Shown here piece after piece: positions 60,084 to 64,000 of a stretch of DNA of 64,000 nt. Both the position numbers and the translations under genes were made by a program. The stretch's first letter is position 1. Each line of letters opens with the position of its first letter. This DNA is from CAKMZU01 sp965248335. GTDB taxonomy: Bacteria; Pseudomonadota; Gammaproteobacteria; Pseudomonadales; DT-91. The DNA lies in contig CBDFIY010000003.1 in assembly GCA_965248335.1 (NCBI GenBank), positions 1,550,001 to 1,614,000 of the forward strand, given 5' to 3'. The notes beneath the pieces were generated by a model. It was not told the DNA's origin. It saw only the letters and a list, made by a program, of their open reading frames with translations, and searched no databases.

Positions 60084-60845
60084 TTATCTTGCACCGTTAT
60101 TGAAAGTAATACAGGCATCAAGCGTGACGCCATCGCCGCCAAAAATATCCAGCGCACTGCCAATGGTTAAATCAATTTTACCCTTGGAAACATTCTTTAC
60201 ATGCTCGAGATCTTTCAGGCTTCTTGCACCGCCTGCATAGGTAATGGGTATATCCGTCAGTTGGCTGAGTGTGCGCACGAGATCTTCATCAATACCCTGT
60301 TGTAAGCCTTCTACGTCGGCAGCATGCACCAGAAATTCATCGCAATATTGGCTTAGTGTGTTGAGGGTTTGTTCGTTAATTTCTGTTTCAGTAATCGTTT
60401 GCCAGCGATTTGTTGCGATAAACCAACCGCTTTTAACGCGTCTGCAACTAAGATCCAACACCAATTGATTTTTGCCGACAATTTTTTGTAGTTGCCTGAC
60501 TTTTTCAAGGTTCAATTTTTCATCGTCAAAAATATAAGAAGTGACAATTACATGGGACGCGCCAGCCTCAAGGTAACTTTTAGCATTGCCAGGTGTAATG
60601 CCACCACCGTATTGGAGGCCATCGGGGTAAGCGCCAAGCGCTGCTTTCGCTTGAGTATCATTGCCGGGGCCAAGGCTAATAACATGCCCGCCAGTTAGGT
60701 TGTTTTTTTTATACAGTTCCGCATAAAAAGTAGCCGCTTTTTCACTGACAAAATTCGTCTTTGCACCTTGGTTGTTTAGGCTGCCGCCAACGATTTGTTT
60801 AACTTGGCCTTGGTGTAAATCGATACAAGGGCGAAATTGCGTCAT
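60084..60845 (-). CDS. hisA: HisA-type ribotide isomerase of the eukaryotic (HIS6) kind
   Basis: A 253-residue TIM-barrel enzyme for the fourth step of histidine synthesis, ProFAR to PRFAR. ATG 60845 is chosen because FRPCIDLHQGQVKQIVGGSL is the family opening; an in-frame ATG at 60935 adds 30 unmatched residues. The sequence follows yeast HIS6 rather than usual bacterial HisA: KTNFVSEKAATFYAELYKK, GHVISLGPGNDTQAKAAL, LVLDLSCRRVKSGWFIATNR, FLVHAADVEGLQQGIDE and GKIDLTIGSALDIFGGDGVT. It stands away from other his genes. The catalytic aspartates in CIDLH and HAADVEG are present. Confidence 0.88.
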   Translation of the reverse strand: MTQFRPCIDLHQGQVKQIVGGSLNNQGAKTNFVSEKAATFYAELYKKNNLTGGHVISLGPGNDTQAKAALGAYPDGLQYGGGITPGNAKSYLEAGASHVIVTSYIFDDEKLNLEKVRQLQKIVGKNQLVLDLSCRRVKSGWFIATNRWQTITETEINEQTLNTLSQYCDEFLVHAADVEGLQQGIDEDLVRTLSQLTDIPITYAGGARSLKDLEHVKNVSKGKIDLTIGSALDIFGGDGVTLDACITFNNGAR

Positions 60846-60961
60846 GCTGATCTCAAACAGTTTTAAAAACGCATTATACAATGATTGTGAGTAACTGGTA
60901 GTTTTCGATAGGCGTTCTACACTTGGATAGATCATAAATATCAGGTAGGGAGCAGCGTGCT

Positions 60962-63121
60962 GTGCTTGATCAATCCGTGGACGAAAACGAACCTTTCTCA
61001 GAGATGATTAATAGTTTAGTCATAAGCTATTGCTTGCTGCTTCAGCAATTTAAACCGTTGGATGACCAAACTGTTCAGCGTCGTTTGGCAGGCTTAAAAA
61101 AAGACGATTCAGCAGAAGAGATATTGCGCAACTTTGCTGCGTTGGATGATGTGAAAGTAAAGATAGTTAGCGCAAGCCTTAAGGGCATTCCTGCAAAAAA
61201 ATTACCGGCTTTAGCGCAAGATAAGTCTGGCCGGTGGTTTTTGCTATTCAAAAAAACAGGCGATCAATATTTAATCAAGCGTATTGAAAAAGAACTTCCT
61301 GAGCAACTGAACCATGCCGATATGGAATTACTTTGGCAGGGTAGTCTAGCTGTTATAACGGCCACTAAAAAAATAAAGGGCCATTTTGAACACTTTGATA
61401 TTCGCTGGTTTGTACCAGAAATATACCGCTTTAAGGGTTTTATTGGTGAGCTTGTTGTCAGCGCATTTTGTATACAACTCATCGCACTAACCATGCCTTT
61501 GGTTTTTCAAGTGATCATGGATAAAGTGATTATTAACCAAGCGAGAGATACCTTAAATGTTTTAGTTATATTGTTGGTCGTCATGACAATCACTGAATTT
61601 TTATTGCAGTGTTCAAGGCAATATGTCGCAACTCATACCGCCAATCGTATAGATGCACGTTTGGGTAATAAGCTCTATGAACACCTTGTAGAATTACCCC
61701 TGTCTTATTTTCAATCTCGTAGCATTGGTGTGACGGTGATGCGCGTGACTCAACTTAATCGCATTCGTGAATTCATCACAGGGGCTGCGAATACCCTGAT
61801 ATTGGATGTGTTTTTCTTGCTCGTTTTTCTCGCCGTTATGCTGCTTTATTCCCCCCTGTTAACCCTGATTATCGCCTTGACGATTCCTACTTGCCTCGCT
61901 GTCGCCTTTATTATTACACCCAAGCTACAGCAGCACTTAATGACGCTCTACCATCATGCTGCTGTGAATAGTGCATTTTTAACAGAAACCTTAAACGGGG
62001 TCGAGACGGTCAAATCACAAGCGATTGAGCCACAGATGATTGAAAAGTTTGAAGTGCAAACACGGGATATGACGCTAGCAAATTTTAAAGTCAGCCGATT
62101 GATGCAACAGCAAGATATGTGGGTACAGTTGATTCAAAAAATGGCGTTGGCTTGTGTGATTTGGCTAGGTGCAAAAAAAGTTATTCAGTTTGAACTCTCC
62201 ATTGGTCAGTTGATTGCTTTTAATATGATGGCACAACATGCACTGCAGCCAATCACGAAACTGACTCAGCTATGGCGTGATTTTGTGCAAACCAAAGTGT
62301 CGCTACTGCAGCTGGGCGATATTTTAAATACGCCATCTGAGGTTCAGCAGAGCGCTACTAAGGCTGATTTTTCTGGTGGTGATATTGTCTTCGACCAAAT
62401 AAGTTTCCGGTATGACCTTAACGTATCACTGATTCTTGAGGGAGTGAGCTTAACGATACCACAAGGCCAGTCGGTTGCTATTATTGGCGAATCGGGCTCA
62501 GGAAAAAGCACCGTGGTGAAATTGCTGCAAAAATTGTACTTGGCAGAGTCAGGCGAAATAACCATTGGCGATGAACCACTTTCTGACATACCTACCGATG
62601 TGCTTCGCCGGCAAATAGGTGTGGTGTCGCAAGAGAATTTTCTCTTTAATAAAACCGTTCGTGAAAATATAGCCCTTAGAGACCCTTCAGCTACCTTATC
62701 TCAAGTGATTGATGCCGCAAAACTTGCCGGTGCGCATGCCTTTATCGTGGCGCTCGATGAAGGCTACGACACCTTGATTGATGAAGGTGGCATGTCGTTA
62801 TCCGGCGGACAAAAACAGCGTATCGCTATTGCACGTGCCTTGATGCAAGAGCCTTCAATTTTGATTTTTGATGAGGCAACTTCCGCGCTGGACGAAATAT
62901 CGCAAAAACAGGTGCAAGACAATCTTATAGAATTATCGAAAAACCGAACCGTGATTACCATTGCGCACAGGCTTTCGACCATCAAACATTGCGACACGAT
63001 TTTTGTATTCAAGGATAAAGGTGTTTATGAATCGGGTTCGCATGAATGTTTGATATCAGATAAAAATACGGAATACGCAAAATTATGGCGTTACCAAACA
63101 CAGGCGAAGGATTCGCAATGA
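60962..63121 (+). CDS. type I secretion ABC transporter/permease (HlyB-like)
   Basis: A 719-residue inner-membrane exporter. Residues 1-130 form a C39-peptidase-like domain without the catalytic Cys, as in HlyB, where it binds substrate instead of cleaving a leader. About 160-450 is the six-helix membrane domain. The ATPase has Walker A GESGSGKST (about 509), signature LSGGQKQRIAIARA (about 612), Walker B ILIFDEATSALD and the H-loop TIAHRLSTIKHCDT. Start is GTG 60962 after AGGGAG. Its stop overlaps the HlyD gene start (ATGA). Substrates are usually RTX proteins secreted with a C-terminal signal; none lies in view. Confidence 0.93.
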   Translation: MLDQSVDENEPFSEMINSLVISYCLLLQQFKPLDDQTVQRRLAGLKKDDSAEEILRNFAALDDVKVKIVSASLKGIPAKKLPALAQDKSGRWFLLFKKTGDQYLIKRIEKELPEQLNHADMELLWQGSLAVITATKKIKGHFEHFDIRWFVPEIYRFKGFIGELVVSAFCIQLIALTMPLVFQVIMDKVIINQARDTLNVLVILLVVMTITEFLLQCSRQYVATHTANRIDARLGNKLYEHLVELPLSYFQSRSIGVTVMRVTQLNRIREFITGAANTLILDVFFLLVFLAVMLLYSPLLTLIIALTIPTCLAVAFIITPKLQQHLMTLYHHAAVNSAFLTETLNGVETVKSQAIEPQMIEKFEVQTRDMTLANFKVSRLMQQQDMWVQLIQKMALACVIWLGAKKVIQFELSIGQLIAFNMMAQHALQPITKLTQLWRDFVQTKVSLLQLGDILNTPSEVQQSATKADFSGGDIVFDQISFRYDLNVSLILEGVSLTIPQGQSVAIIGESGSGKSTVVKLLQKLYLAESGEITIGDEPLSDIPTDVLRRQIGVVSQENFLFNKTVRENIALRDPSATLSQVIDAAKLAGAHAFIVALDEGYDTLIDEGGMSLSGGQKQRIAIARALMQEPSILIFDEATSALDEISQKQVQDNLIELSKNRTVITIAHRLSTIKHCDTIFVFKDKGVYESGSHECLISDKNTEYAKLWRYQTQAKDSQ

Positions 63122-64000
63122 AACCCATCAATTTGTTACATAGCACCCTGTTTAAGCAAGTTGCAGCCAAAGACAAGCAATGGGCGCTGGATTTTCTGCC
63201 TGAGTATCAGGTTATCCTTCAGTCTTCACCTTCGAGTGTTGGTCGTTATCTCGGGATATTGATTTGCTTGTTATTACTGTTTTTTATTTTGTGGGCATGC
63301 TTGTTATCAATGGATATTGTCGCAACAACGCATGGCAAGCTTACACCAGCGGCGGGTACGAAAGTTATTCAATCGAGTACGTTAGGTGTTGTTGTCAATT
63401 TGCCGGTTAAAAATGGCGATAAAGTCGATCGTGGTCAGCTGTTGGTACAGTTCGATGATGATGAGTACCAAGCTAAGGCTTTGTCGATCAAGGGGCTGAT
63501 GCTTGATGCGCAACTCGAAATTGCGCGGCTTGAAGCCTTGCAATCAGAAGACCCAGAAAATGCATTTAAGCCACCTGTAGGGTTAACCCCGGAACAATTA
63601 TCGGCGGCAAGAGACCGATTAAGAACCACACAATATTATTACCAAACGCAGATTGAAGGCCTAAAAATCAGCCCGTCCGAAGCGGGAAAGCCTAATATCA
63701 GTAACACAACATTAAGGGTGCGTGCATTCAAGTCTGAATTCCATGAAAAAATATATGCCAATTTATTGCGCTCTAAAAACCGCTTGCTTGAATTGACGGC
63801 AACTTTTACTGAAGTTGAAGAAGCCATTTCATCACGCGTGGTTTATTCACCCGTTGTCGGTACGGTACAAGAACTCAAGATAACGACATTAGGTGCAGTG
63901 GCACAGCCTGCAGAGAAAATCATGGTGATTGTGCCTGAGGAAGTGACTTTGCAGGCAATCGTGATGATCCCGAGTAAAGATAGAGGGTTTATTCGGGTGG
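63118..64000 (+). CDS. HlyD-family type I secretion adaptor, 3' end outside the window
   Basis: The first 294 residues of a periplasmic adaptor. A short cytoplasmic segment is followed by one membrane helix (YLGILICLLLLFFILWACLL). The first half-lipoyl segment follows (ATTHGKLTPAAGTKVIQSS and VKNGDKVDRGQLLVQFDDDE), then a helical hairpin region and the second half-lipoyl part (VVYSPVVGTVQELKITTLGA and VAQPAEKIMVIVPEE). This matches HlyD/CyaD adaptors that join an HlyB exporter to TolC. It overlaps the HlyB stop by four bases, so both are made together. Confidence 0.92.
   Translation, partial: MKPINLLHSTLFKQVAAKDKQWALDFLPEYQVILQSSPSSVGRYLGILICLLLLFFILWACLLSMDIVATTHGKLTPAAGTKVIQSSTLGVVVNLPVKNGDKVDRGQLLVQFDDDEYQAKALSIKGLMLDAQLEIARLEALQSEDPENAFKPPVGLTPEQLSAARDRLRTTQYYYQTQIEGLKISPSEAGKPNISNTTLRVRAFKSEFHEKIYANLLRSKNRLLELTATFTEVEEAISSRVVYSPVVGTVQELKITTLGAVAQPAEKIMVIVPEEVTLQAIVMIPSKDRGFIRV

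Overview
The window reads as chromosomal DNA of a Gram-negative gammaproteobacterium. mnmC, epmC, pdxB and waaC are all present and make sense together only in that class. Several genes suggest a saline, possibly host-associated life style: a complete glucosylglycerate (compatible solute) gene set, a flavoprotein related to trimethylamine monooxygenase, a quinol nitric oxide reductase, a type I secretion exporter and several exported proteins of unknown kind. I cannot name the genus.

Layout. 0-3.5 kb: tail of an ABC ATPase, an EamA exporter, an ISAs1-family insertion sequence sitting inside a 128-bp repeat, and a GNAT acetyltransferase behind a small leader ORF. 3.5-7 kb: leftward cluster of glutamine cyclotransferase, MnmC and a MaoC dehydratase. 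7-8.6 kb: a small secreted-protein gene broken by a frameshift and an IS630 element. 8.7-15.1 kb: a TrmH-type methyltransferase, then a leftward operon of glycerate kinase, HAD phosphatase, glucosyl-3-phosphoglycerate synthase, GH13 sugar phosphorylase and an exported protein. The first four can make glucosylglycerate and recover it as glucose-1-phosphate and glycerate. 15-29.7 kb: housekeeping and metabolic genes (GDPD, YlqF, CobQ, EamA, AckA-Pta, WaaC, a CPBP protease-like protein, enoyl-CoA hydratase, a GcvR-like ACT protein, TusA) with four more copies of the repeat between them. 29.8-33 kb: a secreted-protein gene split by an ISAzo13-family element and an IS630 element. 33-43 kb: EpmC, PdxB, an NAD-kinase-like protein, an rRNA methyltransferase, norB between inverted repeats of about 160 bp, nitronate monooxygenase and UDP-glucose dehydrogenase. 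43-51 kb: an accessory region with a 994-residue lipoprotein, a second identical ISAs1 copy, an exported Tmm-like flavoprotein and an exported proline iminopeptidase-like hydrolase. 51-56 kb: a three-gene DUF2760-Hsp70-Hsp70 operon. 56-64 kb: AroA, exported orphan proteins, a class B acid phosphatase, a eukaryote-type HisA and a type I secretion ABC/HlyD pair that runs off the end.

The most interesting signals are these: (a) the 994-residue lipoprotein, whose low-complexity C-terminal half carries ITIM-like tyrosine motifs and a PxxPxK motif; (b) the exported Tmm relative, which has lost several family signature residues; (c) norB inside diverged inverted repeats; (d) a MITE family whose ends match an IS630 element in the same window; (e) the complete glucosylglycerate synthesis and phosphorolysis operon; (f) the HIS6-type HisA; (g) the paired-Hsp70 operon. 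Family assignments rest on motifs and remembered family sequences, not on a search.
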